Origin: RDYJ01 sp034931405
Lineage (GTDB): Bacteria; Cyanobacteriota; Cyanobacteriia; Cyanobacteriales; Nostocaceae
Reading direction: 5' to 3'
Length of the DNA: 64,000 nucleotides
Assembly: GCF_034931405.1 (NCBI RefSeq)
Contig: NZ_JAYGHA010000006.1
Coordinates: forward strand, 62,001 to 126,000
Shown in pieces: positions 7,498 to 15,107 of the stretch. The notes beneath the pieces were generated by a model, which saw nothing but the letters and a program-made list of their open reading frames with translations, was not told the DNA's origin and searched no databases. The stretch's first letter is position 1. Each line of letters begins with the position of its first letter. The position numbers and the translations under genes are program-made.

Positions 7498-8268
7498 ATG
7501 GCTATTTTAACAGCACATCAAAGAATTCCCGTATCCATACTTTCCCTGCTTGTAAGTGGATGCTTGGCTCTAAATTCTCAAAATAACCCAGCACAGGCGC
7601 AAACAGTTAAAAATCAGTTTTTATTAACACAAACAGCATTACCGCAATTGCAACCAACGGGAGCAGTGGAATTTTATCAAAATAACCAAAATTATCAACC
7701 TTCCCCAACTACAGAAATTAGTCAATATGGGCAAAACTTAGAGCGATATGTTGTCTATGTTAATAGCGATAATAATCAAGTTCTACAACGAGTCCGTCAA
7801 ATTGAAAGTAGTGCTTATATTCGGCAATTTAATGGACGTAATATCATCCAATCTGGCGTTTTTAGCAAACCATCTCATGCCCAACAGCGTATTAGAGAAT
7901 TAGAATCAAATGGTATTCGTGGTGCAGGTATTCTTAACTTCTCTAACCCAGAGCAAATATCCTATTATTCTGCTAGGGAAATACCCTATTCTACTGGAGA
8001 TAATTTTCGCACTGTTAGTCCTAGTGTTCAACGAGAACAGGCTAAATCGTACTATGTTATCATTCCCACTAGCATTAATAATTTACGCTATTTAGGGCAA
8101 GAAATTCAGCAGAAAATAGCTAGAAATACCAATGTTTTTCTGAGAACTCAGCCACGAGGAGCGCATATAGCTGTAGGGGGTTTTAAAGACCGCTCGGAAG
8201 CAGAACAATGGAATAATTATCTGAAAAATTTAGGTTACAGTAATGCTAGGGTTTATTATGGAAAATGA
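7498..8268 (+). CDS. Secreted SPOR-like domain protein
   Basis: A 256-residue protein with a signal peptide or lipoprotein-like N-terminus (ILSLLVSGCLALNSQ, then an AQAQT cleavage-like site). Two similar alpha/beta repeats follow. One covers residues about 82-145, YVVYVNSDNNQVLQRVRQI, then IIQSGVFSKPSHAQQRI. The other covers about 185-255, SYYVIIPTSIN, then AHIAVGGFKDRSEAEQW. This resembles the SPOR fold, which binds glycan strands lacking stem peptides at division septa. Role in the envelope is inferred. The next gene (nnrDE) begins 63 bases later on the same strand. Confidence 0.65.
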   Translation: MAILTAHQRIPVSILSLLVSGCLALNSQNNPAQAQTVKNQFLLTQTALPQLQPTGAVEFYQNNQNYQPSPTTEISQYGQNLERYVVYVNSDNNQVLQRVRQIESSAYIRQFNGRNIIQSGVFSKPSHAQQRIRELESNGIRGAGILNFSNPEQISYYSAREIPYSTGDNFRTVSPSVQREQAKSYYVIIPTSINNLRYLGQEIQQKIARNTNVFLRTQPRGAHIAVGGFKDRSEAEQWNNYLKNLGYSNARVYYGK

Positions 8269-8299
8269 GGGATTGGGGATTGGGTAAAAATAATTAATA

Positions 8300-8334
8300 A
8301 CTAATGGCTAATGACTAATGGTTAATAACTAATG
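8300..8334. repeat. Heptanucleotide STRR overlapping the nnrDE start
   Basis: Imperfect tandem copies built on CTAATGGCTAATGA and TTAATAACTAATG. The last ATG of the array (8332) is the likely start codon of nnrDE, which has no recognisable Shine-Dalgarno sequence. Confidence 0.7.
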
Positions 8335-9855
8335 AATAAAGAACAAATAGTAGTTACATCTGTCCAAATGCGTGACATTGAAGGGCGAATATTTGCTGCG
8401 GGAATGCCTGTAGCAGCATTGATGGAAAAAGTAGCAGGATTAATTAGCAACAGGTTAAAATCTATCATTCCCAAAGGTCAAACTGTAGGAATTTTAGTGG
8501 GTTCTGGACACAATGGAGGAGATGCTTTAGTTGTCGCTCGTGAATTACATTTTCGTGGTTATCAAGTTTGGATTTATCAACCTTTTTCCAAACTCAAAGA
8601 ATTAACTTCTCAACATTTTCAATATGCTCAAAGTTTGGGAATTCCTTGTTTTCAAAAACTTGCCGAATTACCAAGTTGTGATTTTTTTGTTGATGGTTTA
8701 TTTGGTTTTGGTTTAGAAAGAGAAATTACTGGGAATATTGCAGAAGCAATTAATCATTTTAATGACTGGAATAAACCAATTTTTAGTATTGACTTACCTT
8801 CTGGTTTACATACAGATACAGGTGAGGTTTTAGGTACTGCTATTAAAGCAACTCATACATTTTGTTTAGGTTTATGGAAACAGGGTTTATTGCAAGAACA
8901 AGCATTAGAATATATTGGACAAGCGGAATTAATTGATTTTGATATTCCCTTAGCAGATATTCATGCTGTTTTAGGTGAAGTTCCCAAAATCAAACGCATT
9001 ACTAAAACCACAGTAATCCAAACTTTACCTTTACCCCGTCCCCCAGTTACACATAAATATAAAGCCGGACATTTACTATTAATTTGTGGTTCACGACGTT
9101 ATGCTGGAGGAGCAATTTTAACAGGTTTGGGTGCGCGTGCTTCGGGGATAGGAATGTTATCAATTGCTGTACCGGAATCTATTAAACCTTTGTTAGTTTC
9201 CCATTTACCAGAAGCTTTAATCATTGAATGTCCTGAAACAGAAACCGGGGCAATTTCCCATTTACAATTACCAGAAAAAACAGATTTAAGTTCATTTACT
9301 GCAATTGCTTGTGGACCCGGTTTAACAAAAGATGCAACCCCAATAGTTGAACAGGTAATTAATAGTGAAGTTCCTTTAATTCTCGATGCTGATGCTTTAA
9401 ATATCTTGGCAGAATTAGGAACTATTGACACTTTACAAAAACGCAAAATCACAACAATTCTCACTCCCCATACAGGCGAATTTCATCGTTTATTTCCTGA
9501 TATTGATTTTCAAGATAGGGTAAAAGCAGTACAAACAGCAGCATCACAAACGGGGTCTATAGTGCTGTTAAAAGGGGCTAGAACAGCTATATCTAATCCT
9601 CAAGGTGTATTTTGGATAAATCCTGAAAGTACACCAGCTTTAGCCCGTGGTGGTAGCGGCGATGTTTTAACTGGTCTAATGGGGGGAATTTTGGCGCAGG
9701 TTGCTAATAAACAAGTTAATATTGAAGATGTGGTAGCAACTGCGGCTTGGTGGCATTCTCAAGCAGGTATTTTAGCAGTAAAAGAAAGGACAGAATTAGG
9801 TGTTGATGCTTTTAATTTGACGCAATATTTGATGAGGGTTTTAGTAACAATTTAG
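8332..9855 (+). CDS. nnrDE: Bifunctional NAD(P)H-hydrate epimerase / ADP-dependent NAD(P)H-hydrate dehydratase
   Basis: A 507-residue fusion that repairs hydrated NADH and NADPH. The N-terminal YjeF_N (epimerase) domain, residues about 1-215, shows VGSGHNGGDALVVAREL, VDGLFGFGLERE and DLPSGLHTDTGE. The C-terminal ribokinase-like dehydratase domain, about 235-500, shows KAGHLLLICGSRRYAGG, ACGPGLTKD, LDADALNIL, LTPHTGEFHRLF and the nucleotide/catalytic ARGGSGDVLTG. The domain order is that of the usual bacterial fusion. The start at 8332 matches the expected N-terminus but lies at the end of a repeat array without a ribosome binding site. Confidence 0.95.
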   Translation: MNKEQIVVTSVQMRDIEGRIFAAGMPVAALMEKVAGLISNRLKSIIPKGQTVGILVGSGHNGGDALVVARELHFRGYQVWIYQPFSKLKELTSQHFQYAQSLGIPCFQKLAELPSCDFFVDGLFGFGLEREITGNIAEAINHFNDWNKPIFSIDLPSGLHTDTGEVLGTAIKATHTFCLGLWKQGLLQEQALEYIGQAELIDFDIPLADIHAVLGEVPKIKRITKTTVIQTLPLPRPPVTHKYKAGHLLLICGSRRYAGGAILTGLGARASGIGMLSIAVPESIKPLLVSHLPEALIIECPETETGAISHLQLPEKTDLSSFTAIACGPGLTKDATPIVEQVINSEVPLILDADALNILAELGTIDTLQKRKITTILTPHTGEFHRLFPDIDFQDRVKAVQTAASQTGSIVLLKGARTAISNPQGVFWINPESTPALARGGSGDVLTGLMGGILAQVANKQVNIEDVVATAAWWHSQAGILAVKERTELGVDAFNLTQYLMRVLVTI

Positions 9856-9866
9856 GTGAGGTGATA

Positions 9867-9932
9867 AGATCCCCGACTTCTTTTGTTTATTGTGTCCATA
9901 AATGATAAATTGATCTTAGAAGTCGGGGATCT
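9867..9932. repeat. Long inverted repeat after nnrDE
   Basis: AGATCCCCGACTTCT (9867-9881) and AGAAGTCGGGGATCT (9918-9932) are perfect 15-bp arms with a 36-base spacer. This GATCCCCGACTTCT core is a dispersed cyanobacterial repeat; here it may also act as terminator for nnrDE. Confidence 0.8.
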
Positions 9933-9963
9933 GGGGATTGATCAAAAACTAGGAGGGATATAA

Positions 9964-10419
9964 ATGATAAATCAATCTTTCGTCAATACTCAAACTCTCT
10001 ATGATCAAGATTTTTATTTATGGACAAAAGCAATTGTCGAGCAGTTGCAAGAAAATAGATTTAATGAAATAGATATACCTAATTTAATTGAAGAAATTGA
10101 AAGCATGGGTAGAAGTGAAAAACGGGAGTTAAAAAGCCGTTTAATTGTGCTATTGATGCACTTACTAAAATGGCAATATCAACCTGAAAAACGCAGTGAA
10201 AGTTGGCGCAGTACGATTACAGAACAACGTATTTGTATTGAAGCATTATTGGAAGATAGTCCTAGTTTGCAGCCTTTACTTACAGAAGTATTTGCAGATT
10301 GTTATGAAAAATCTCGTCTGAAAGCATCTGAAGAAACAGGGATTAAGTTGAATTTCTTTCCTAAAGAATCTCCTTTTACTTTAGATGAGACTTTGAATGA
10401 TTATTTTTTAAATAATTGA
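9964..10419 (+). CDS. DUF29 family protein (copy 1)
   Basis: A 151-residue, mostly helical protein with the DUF29 signature: LYDQDFYLWTKAIVEQL, then IPNLIEEIESMGRSEKREL, then LLMHLLKWQYQPEKRSESW and an ESPFTLDETL end. DUF29 is abundant in filamentous cyanobacteria and its function is unknown; it often sits among toxin-antitoxin genes, as here. AGGAGGGATATAA before the ATG is a strong ribosome binding site. A paralogue lies at 13105. Confidence 0.88.
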   Translation: MINQSFVNTQTLYDQDFYLWTKAIVEQLQENRFNEIDIPNLIEEIESMGRSEKRELKSRLIVLLMHLLKWQYQPEKRSESWRSTITEQRICIEALLEDSPSLQPLLTEVFADCYEKSRLKASEETGIKLNFFPKESPFTLDETLNDYFLNN

Positions 10420-10442
10420 ACTATATTAACAGGTAAATATCA

Positions 10443-10667
10443 ATGAATTTTTACACAGTTGTACTCAGACAAAGTTCTAGTTATTGGGTGGGTTTATGTT
10501 TAGGAAATGGTATTGTTGGACAGGGAGATACTCAAGAAGATGCAGTTAATAAATTAAAGGAAGCAATTGAATCTTTTGAAGATGTTTATGAATCAGAAGA
10601 TAATGTTTATAAATCGGCTGTTTCTATAGATGAATTACATGAATTTTTGTTATTTGAAGGAAAATAA
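10443..10667 (+). CDS. HicB-like protein, orphan
   Basis: A 74-residue protein resembling the partial RNase H fold of HicB antitoxins: FYTVVLRQSSSYWVGLCLG, then GDTQEDAVNKLKEAIESF. It lacks a C-terminal DNA-binding domain. No HicA toxin is adjacent; the nearest is at 11248 beyond another HicB-like gene. It begins 23 bases after the DUF29 gene and probably shares its transcript. Confidence 0.7.
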   Translation: MNFYTVVLRQSSSYWVGLCLGNGIVGQGDTQEDAVNKLKEAIESFEDVYESEDNVYKSAVSIDELHEFLLFEGK

Positions 10668-10828
10668 AAAACAATCATAAATCTATGAAGTAAGGAAAGT
10701 TTCTTTATAAGAAAAGCGCTTTCCTAAAATTAAAAGATATAATTAAGCTTTTAGTAGTTACCATACTTTTAGAGAGTATGCTATGATTGATTAGCAAACT
10801 AAAAAAACAACTAATCAGGTCTTTGCAT

Positions 10829-11041
10829 ATGATATCACTGCAAGACTACACAAGCGTTGTAACGCTAGATGATAATGGAACATTTTTAGCTTATGTTCCT
10901 GCTATTCCTAGTTGTCATGCTTGGGGAACAACTAAGGATGAAGCATTGAGAGAGCTTGCCTGTGTTTTTGAGATGATTCAGGAAGAATATGAAGAAGAAG
11001 GGCGATCACTGCCGTCTGATGTAGAACTTATGGTAGCTTAA
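10829..11041 (+). CDS. hicB: HicB-like antitoxin
   Basis: A 70-residue protein from the ATG at 10829 (a TTG at 10787 would add 14 residues). It shows the HicB pattern: YTSVVTLDDNGTFLAYVPAI, then CHAWGTTKDEALRELACV. HicB antitoxins bind and block HicA mRNA interferases. The presumed partner starts 206 bases downstream, which is wider than usual for this pair. Confidence 0.75.
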   Translation: MISLQDYTSVVTLDDNGTFLAYVPAIPSCHAWGTTKDEALRELACVFEMIQEEYEEEGRSLPSDVELMVA

Positions 11042-11247
11042 GAAAAATACTTTTACTATGTAACTTACTGCTTACACTCTCAATAACCAATAAAAATTGG
11101 AACATGAAGGGTCAACAGTATATGTTGACACTGTATTTCTTTTGAGTTACTATTTACTTAGTACCTAGCTGCACCTTGGCAAGTTAATAGTGTGTTTGAA
11201 GAGATTGATGACTTCTAACCGTCCATTAACGTCGTAGAGGTAACACT

Positions 11248-11460
11248 ATGCCACAAAAAGTCAAGGTTATTGAGAAAGTCCTCAAGACTCTCGGTTTTGA
11301 GCAAACAAGGAAGAAGTGTTCCCACTCTCGCTGGAAGCATCCAGATGGACGAGCAACTACAGTATCAAGTCATGGTTCTAATGAGCTTGGAACTGGACTA
11401 TTTAAGAGAATCCTTAAAGATATTGACATAACAGAAGAAGAATTTAATAAATTAATTTAA
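11248..11460 (+). CDS. hicA: HicA-type mRNA interferase toxin
   Basis: A 70-residue protein of the HicA/YcfA family with a double-stranded-RNA-binding-like fold. KVLKTLGFEQTRKKCSHSRW, then HPDGRATTVSSHGSNELG, carry the conserved region, including the histidine in SSHG that is the usual catalytic residue. The C-terminal GLFKRILKDIDITEEEF is also typical. GTAGAGG precedes the ATG by seven bases. Order here is antitoxin before toxin. Confidence 0.88.
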   Translation: MPQKVKVIEKVLKTLGFEQTRKKCSHSRWKHPDGRATTVSSHGSNELGTGLFKRILKDIDITEEEFNKLI

Positions 11461-11756
11461 AGAACCACTATTATTGTAATCCGAGTAAAATATTAAAAAA
11501 TTTATGATAAGGAAAGGAGTAAAGGGATGATATAGTATTTCTAAGTATATCCGAGTATATCCGATGTTGTCGGGGTGAAATTAGGAATATCTTGTTAAAG
11601 CATCATCTATCAAGCACACTAAATAAGCTAGAAACACCATAGTATGTTTAACGATGGTGTTTTTTGTATCCTAATTCAGTACAATCACTTAATTCGCATA
11701 TAGTAAAATTATCTACTTTGCTTTATATCTACTATACGCTCTGATTTCAATAGTTA
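11461..11756. other. Intergenic region between convergent genes
   Basis: No gene seen in 296 bases. It contains a duplicated AGTATATCCGA phrase near 11545-11565 and a terminator hairpin at 11633. Confidence 0.5.
11633..11667 (+). terminator. Rho-independent terminator after hicA
   Basis: AACACCAT (11633-11640) and ATGGTGTT (11654-11661) form a perfect 8-bp stem followed by TTTT. It closes the + strand transcript and could also serve the convergent - strand gene. Confidence 0.75.
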
Positions 11757-12092
11757 TTAGCAACCTATAGCATCCCTAAGTTTCCGCTTCAAATCACTAG
11801 AAATAGGTAAATCATTAATTTCTTTACACAATTTTGCTACTGGCTCTTTTTTCTTGCGTTCCAGATATATTCCTGTTAAAAGACCATCAATACCATATTT
11901 ACTGAGAGCATCTGCTACTAATCCAGCAACTCCAAGAGCCGCAATACCACCTATCATTCCAAAAGGTCCACCCAAAGCTGCTAAGGCCGTAGTTATAGCA
12001 GCACCTCCTGCAAGACCAGTAGCTGCCATCGTCACTACAAGCAATACACCAGGCATACCTAAAGCAGCAACCTTTCTGACTACTTCATCCAT
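11757..12092 (-). CDS. Glycine-rich hydrophobic small protein
   Basis: A 111-residue protein that I do not recognise by name. Residues about 8-68 are strongly hydrophobic with closely spaced glycine and alanine (VVTMAATGLAGGAAI, then ALGGPFGMIGGIAAL), a glycine-zipper-like pattern expected to insert in or associate with membranes as one or two hairpins. The C-terminal 40 residues are charged and helical (YLERKKKEPVAKLCKEI). It is transcribed against its neighbours in the toxin-antitoxin-like island. A pore-forming or membrane effector role is possible but only a guess. Confidence 0.6.
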   Translation of the reverse strand: MDEVVRKVAALGMPGVLLVVTMAATGLAGGAAITTALAALGGPFGMIGGIAALGVAGLVADALSKYGIDGLLTGIYLERKKKEPVAKLCKEINDLPISSDLKRKLRDAIGC

Positions 12093-12391
12093 ATACTTAT
12101 TAATTTATTTACTTAACTCATGACCATTTTATTTTACACGCAGAACCAGCACAACTGACCATAAATATATGTAAAGGAAATATGTTAATGTGATAGCTTT
12201 TCGTTTAGCTGGTGATGTACCATAGCAAAGCTAACCAAAGGTATAACTTCTTGGCTGTGGGGTATGAAAGGCGATTGCTTCATATCTAGCTTAAAAAATG
12301 ACACATCTTCTACCCACAAATCTGACAAAAGCGTGTTATAATTAAAACTATATAGTATAGTAACCTCTTTTATACTCACTCACCCTAATTT
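12093..12391. other. Intergenic region
   Basis: About 300 bases between divergent genes, very AT-rich towards 12340-12380 (TATATAGTATAG), where promoter elements for the DUF4258 gene are likely. A 64-codon frame on the - strand (12185-12379) has no family resemblance and no ribosome binding site, and I leave it out as a gene. Confidence 0.4.
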
Positions 12392-12706
12392 ATGATTAAC
12401 AATATTATTGCAGCGATTAACTTGAATCAGGTTGTCGTAACTCGTCATGCAAAAGAAGAAGCAGAGAACGATAACTTAGTCATAGACGAAATTAATCTTT
12501 CTGTCACTCAAGGAGGAGAGATAATCGAAGATTATCCAAATGCTACCCCCTATCCTAGTTGCTTGATTTATGGACTCAATGGGAAAGGTGATCCTATTCA
12601 TAGTGTGTGGGCATATAATAAAGATACAGGGTTCGCAGTGCTAATTACTGTCTATTGTCCTGATCCAAATAAATGGATTAATTGGCGAATTAGAAAAAAA
12701 GACTGA
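12392..12706 (+). CDS. DUF4258 protein, toxin-like
   Basis: A 104-residue protein with the DUF4258 features: VVVTRHAKEEAENDNL near the start, GEIIEDYP in the middle and SVWAYNKDTGFAVLITVYCP near the end. DUF4258 proteins have a RelE/BECR-like fold and usually pair with a downstream YgiT-type zinc-finger protein, as here (next gene 87 bases later). This arrangement suggests a toxin-antitoxin-like pair; activity has not been shown from sequence. Confidence 0.82.
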   Translation: MINNIIAAINLNQVVVTRHAKEEAENDNLVIDEINLSVTQGGEIIEDYPNATPYPSCLIYGLNGKGDPIHSVWAYNKDTGFAVLITVYCPDPNKWINWRIRKKD

Positions 12707-12793
12707 GAATCTAAATCAAACTAAATTACTACCCTAGATAGGACTGTCTAAGTCTTATCTAGTAACAGTTCCAATATATAGGAGTTAATAATT

Positions 12794-13036
12794 ATGCTTC
12801 CCATTGATAAATGTGTTGTTTGTAATGGCAACTTATTAGAAACTAAAGTTACAGAAATTATTAAAGGTGGTGGTAATACCGCAACATTAAAAGTTAATGC
12901 TTTAGTTTGCCAAAATTGTGGAGAACGTTTTTATCATGCAGATACAATCAGAATATTTGAAACTATTAAACTGAAATTAGAAAGACAAGAAACTCAAGAT
13001 TTAATTCCCGTTGGTCAATCTTTTGAAGTTGCATGA
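12794..13036 (+). CDS. YgiT-type zinc finger protein
   Basis: An 80-residue protein with two CxxC pairs, KCVVCNG and VCQNCGERFYH, which would bind one zinc ion, and a helical C-terminus (IKLKLERQETQDL). YgiT-type proteins act as antitoxin components. TAGGAGT precedes the ATG by nine bases. It likely forms a unit with the DUF4258 gene. Confidence 0.85.
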   Translation: MLPIDKCVVCNGNLLETKVTEIIKGGGNTATLKVNALVCQNCGERFYHADTIRIFETIKLKLERQETQDLIPVGQSFEVA

Positions 13037-13104
13037 TAAACAAGTTAACATGGAATCTTTAAAGATATAATATTGGTAAGGAACCAGAGGAGGTTAAAAA
13101 ATAT

Positions 13105-13566
13105 ATGACAGCACCTCAACCAACAGTAACCACAAACGCTAATCTTTACGAACAAGATTTTTACCTGTGGATAGAAACAACAGCCAAACAATTAACAGCA
13201 GGGAATTTTGCAGAAATTGATTTAGTAAATCTGATTGAAGAAATCGAAAGCATGGGAAGAAGTGAAAAAAGAGCATTAGAAAGTAATTTAGTAGTGCTTT
13301 TAATGCACCTGTTAAAATATAAATATCAGCCAGAAAAACGCTCTAAAAGTTGGCTTTCGACTATCTTTGAACATCGTCGGAGATTAAATAAACATTTCCA
13401 AGATAGTCCTAGTCTAAAAAAATATTTTTTAGAAACGTTTGCAGAGTGTTATCAAGATGCACGTCAGCAAGCATCTATAGAAACTGGTTTAGAGTTAGAT
13501 ATTTTTCCCTTAGAATCTCCTTTTAATACAGATGAATGTTTAAATCAAGATTTTTTACCTGATTAA
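13105..13566 (+). CDS. DUF29 family protein (copy 2)
   Basis: A 153-residue paralogue of the protein at 9964, with the same blocks: LYEQDFYLWIETTAKQL, LVNLIEEIESMGRSEKRAL, LLMHLLKYKYQPEKRSKSW and ESPFNTDECL. The strong GAGGAGG at 13087-13093 lies 11 bases before the ATG. It follows the zinc finger gene by 68 bases. Unknown function. Confidence 0.88.
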   Translation: MTAPQPTVTTNANLYEQDFYLWIETTAKQLTAGNFAEIDLVNLIEEIESMGRSEKRALESNLVVLLMHLLKYKYQPEKRSKSWLSTIFEHRRRLNKHFQDSPSLKKYFLETFAECYQDARQQASIETGLELDIFPLESPFNTDECLNQDFLPD

Positions 13567-13603
13567 ATAGGGCTTGCTGTTCGCGGAGCGTACCGTCAGG
13601 CAT

Positions 13604-13646
13604 ATAAATGTAAAACCTAGATAAATCAAGGGACTCAGGGGTAAAA
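13604..13646 (+). repeat. Dispersed direct repeat, copy 1
   Basis: A stretch starting ATAAATGTAAAACCTAG and ending GGTAAAA recurs almost unchanged at 18264-18306. The two copies differ only in the stretch before GGTAAAA (about 3 bases in 43). Both are preceded by GCTTGCTG or TTTGCTG, a sequence that resembles the ends of some insertion elements. Confidence 0.75.
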
Positions 13647-13658
13647 AAGGTTAAGAAG

Positions 13659-13877
13659 GTGCAAGGAATAGATATTAAACCCATCAAAAACTTATCACTT
13701 TTCCCCCAAAGCAACTATTCAGATGATGAGTCTAAAAAGCTGCGCTCTATCCGGCTTACAGATACCGCTTGGGCAAAGTTGGATGAATTAGCACAGGAAA
13801 ATAATCTGATACGCAGTGAGATGATTGAAGTTTTTGCTCGTCAAGGTTTGGGAAATAGTCAGGAGTCAGGAGAGTGA
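13659..13877 (+). CDS. Ribbon-helix-helix-like small protein
   Basis: A 72-residue protein starting with GTG at 13659. The core RSIRLTDTAWAKLDELAQ, then IRSEMIEVFARQGL, has the same strand-helix-helix pattern as the small gene beside tnpB at 5598. Here no tnpB is adjacent, but a dispersed repeat ends just upstream, so this could be a relic of a lost element. DNA binding is inferred from pattern only. Confidence 0.55.
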   Translation: MQGIDIKPIKNLSLFPQSNYSDDESKKLRSIRLTDTAWAKLDELAQENNLIRSEMIEVFARQGLGNSQESGE

Positions 13878-14118
13878 TTTTGTATATACATGGCTTGATT
13901 AGCGCAACGTCCTGGTTTCTCAATACTGCTCGGTTAAGGCTTCTGCACATTATTGTATTGTAAAAACTGATCTGCATAAAATTTAAAAATTTAAATTTTA
14001 AATTTTATGCCTTTCTACTAAAAACATCTACCAACAGCAAGAGAAAATAACTCTGGAAATAAGGGTAAATTAAAAGACTTATTCGACATTCTCCAATTTA
14101 CTGGAGGTTGATTTAATT

Positions 14119-14406
14119 ATGGCAAAAATTACTGATTTTGTTGAAGAAGCCGGCGCTCCTGGAATTATAGCCGGAATTGGTGCAGTTTTACTTGCACCTG
14201 TGCTAATTCCTGTTGTTGCCGGAATTGGTAAACCGATAGCCAAATCAATCATCAAAGGTGGGCTTGTTGCTTATGAAAAAAGCAAGGGAGCTTTTGCAGA
14301 ATTAGGTGAAACTTGGGAAGATATTGTCGCTGAAGCTAGAGCCGAAATAGCAGAAGAACAACACACACCAGCATTTGAATCCGGTGAAAATCAACCTAAT
14401 TCGTAA
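14119..14406 (+). CDS. DUF5132 family protein
   Basis: A 95-residue protein. The first half is hydrophobic and glycine-rich (GIIAGIGAVLLAPVLIPVVAG, one likely membrane segment) and the second is acidic and helical (ETWEDIVAEARAEIAEE). The layout matches DUF5132, often encoded next to HMA2-domain proteins in cyanobacteria, as here. TGGAGG lies 11 bases before the ATG. Role unknown; an association with metal homeostasis is suggested only by context. Confidence 0.75.
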   Translation: MAKITDFVEEAGAPGIIAGIGAVLLAPVLIPVVAGIGKPIAKSIIKGGLVAYEKSKGAFAELGETWEDIVAEARAEIAEEQHTPAFESGENQPNS

Positions 14407-14411
14407 TTTGT

Positions 14412-14448
14412 AATTCATAATTCGTAATTTAATTATGAATTATGAATT
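14412..14448. repeat. AT-rich inverted repeat
   Basis: AATTCATAATT (14412-14422) pairs with AATTATGAATT (14431-14441), followed by more ATGAATTTTT. It sits between the DUF5132 and HMA2 genes and is one of the common AATTCATAATT-type repeats. Confidence 0.65.
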
Positions 14449-14470
14449 TTTCAGGGTAAAGGTTTAAAAT

Positions 14471-15007
14471 ATGCTCCAAATTCCAGATAAAACAAATTTA
14501 AATACACCATTTAATCCCATAGCTACAAAAATTGTCAGTGATACTCCAGGAAGACTAAGGTTGAGAATTGCACCGGAAAACCGTCAAGCTGAAAAAATAC
14601 AACATATCGCCAATTTTTTAACAGCACAACCTCACATTACTCAGGTGCGAACTAATATCCATCATGGTAGTATTCTGATCAATCATGATGCTCAAACTGG
14701 CACTTTAGCAGAGATTTTGGCAACACTGAGAGATATAGGTGTGATTTTTGCAGATATTTCCCAAGGGAAAACTGAAGCAGCAACGGGTATATCTCATGCA
14801 GTTATTGACTTAAACCAACGAGTTGAACGTGCTACAGATGGTACTGTTGATTTACGTTTCTTGTTTCCTTTTGGATTGAGTGTTTTCGCAATGAGACAAT
14901 TAATGATTAAAGGTCTGCAATTAGAAGTAATTCCTTGGTATGTTTTAGCTTGGTATGCTTTTGATAGTTTTTTGAAATTAAATAATGTTGTAGCAAGTGA
15001 CAAGTAA
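14471..15007 (+). CDS. HMA2 domain protein
   Basis: A 178-residue protein. The N-terminal domain (residues about 18-95) is a ferredoxin-like fold of the HMA2 kind: SDTPGRLRLRI, then ITQVRTNIHHGSILI. There is no CxxC metal site. The C-terminal part has two short hydrophobic stretches (LRFLFPFGLSVFAM, then WYVLAWYAFDSFL) that may anchor it in a membrane. It follows the DUF5132 gene by 64 bases. Confidence 0.72.
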   Translation: MLQIPDKTNLNTPFNPIATKIVSDTPGRLRLRIAPENRQAEKIQHIANFLTAQPHITQVRTNIHHGSILINHDAQTGTLAEILATLRDIGVIFADISQGKTEAATGISHAVIDLNQRVERATDGTVDLRFLFPFGLSVFAMRQLMIKGLQLEVIPWYVLAWYAFDSFLKLNNVVASDK

Positions 15008-15107
15008 CAGTATTTTCTGTTCCCTGTTCCCTTCTATGAGCAAAAATGCTGATTTTTGGTGCTGTAAAAGTTTATCCTGATTTTTAGCACCTTTGCCAAC
15101 AGAAATC

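Noticed and set aside
12185..12379. 64-codon frame on the - strand
   Set aside because: No ribosome binding site, no recognised family, in an AT-rich promoter region.
13756..13977. 73-codon frame antisense to the ribbon-helix-helix-like gene
   Set aside because: Antisense shadow of a gene with a better start and recognisable pattern.
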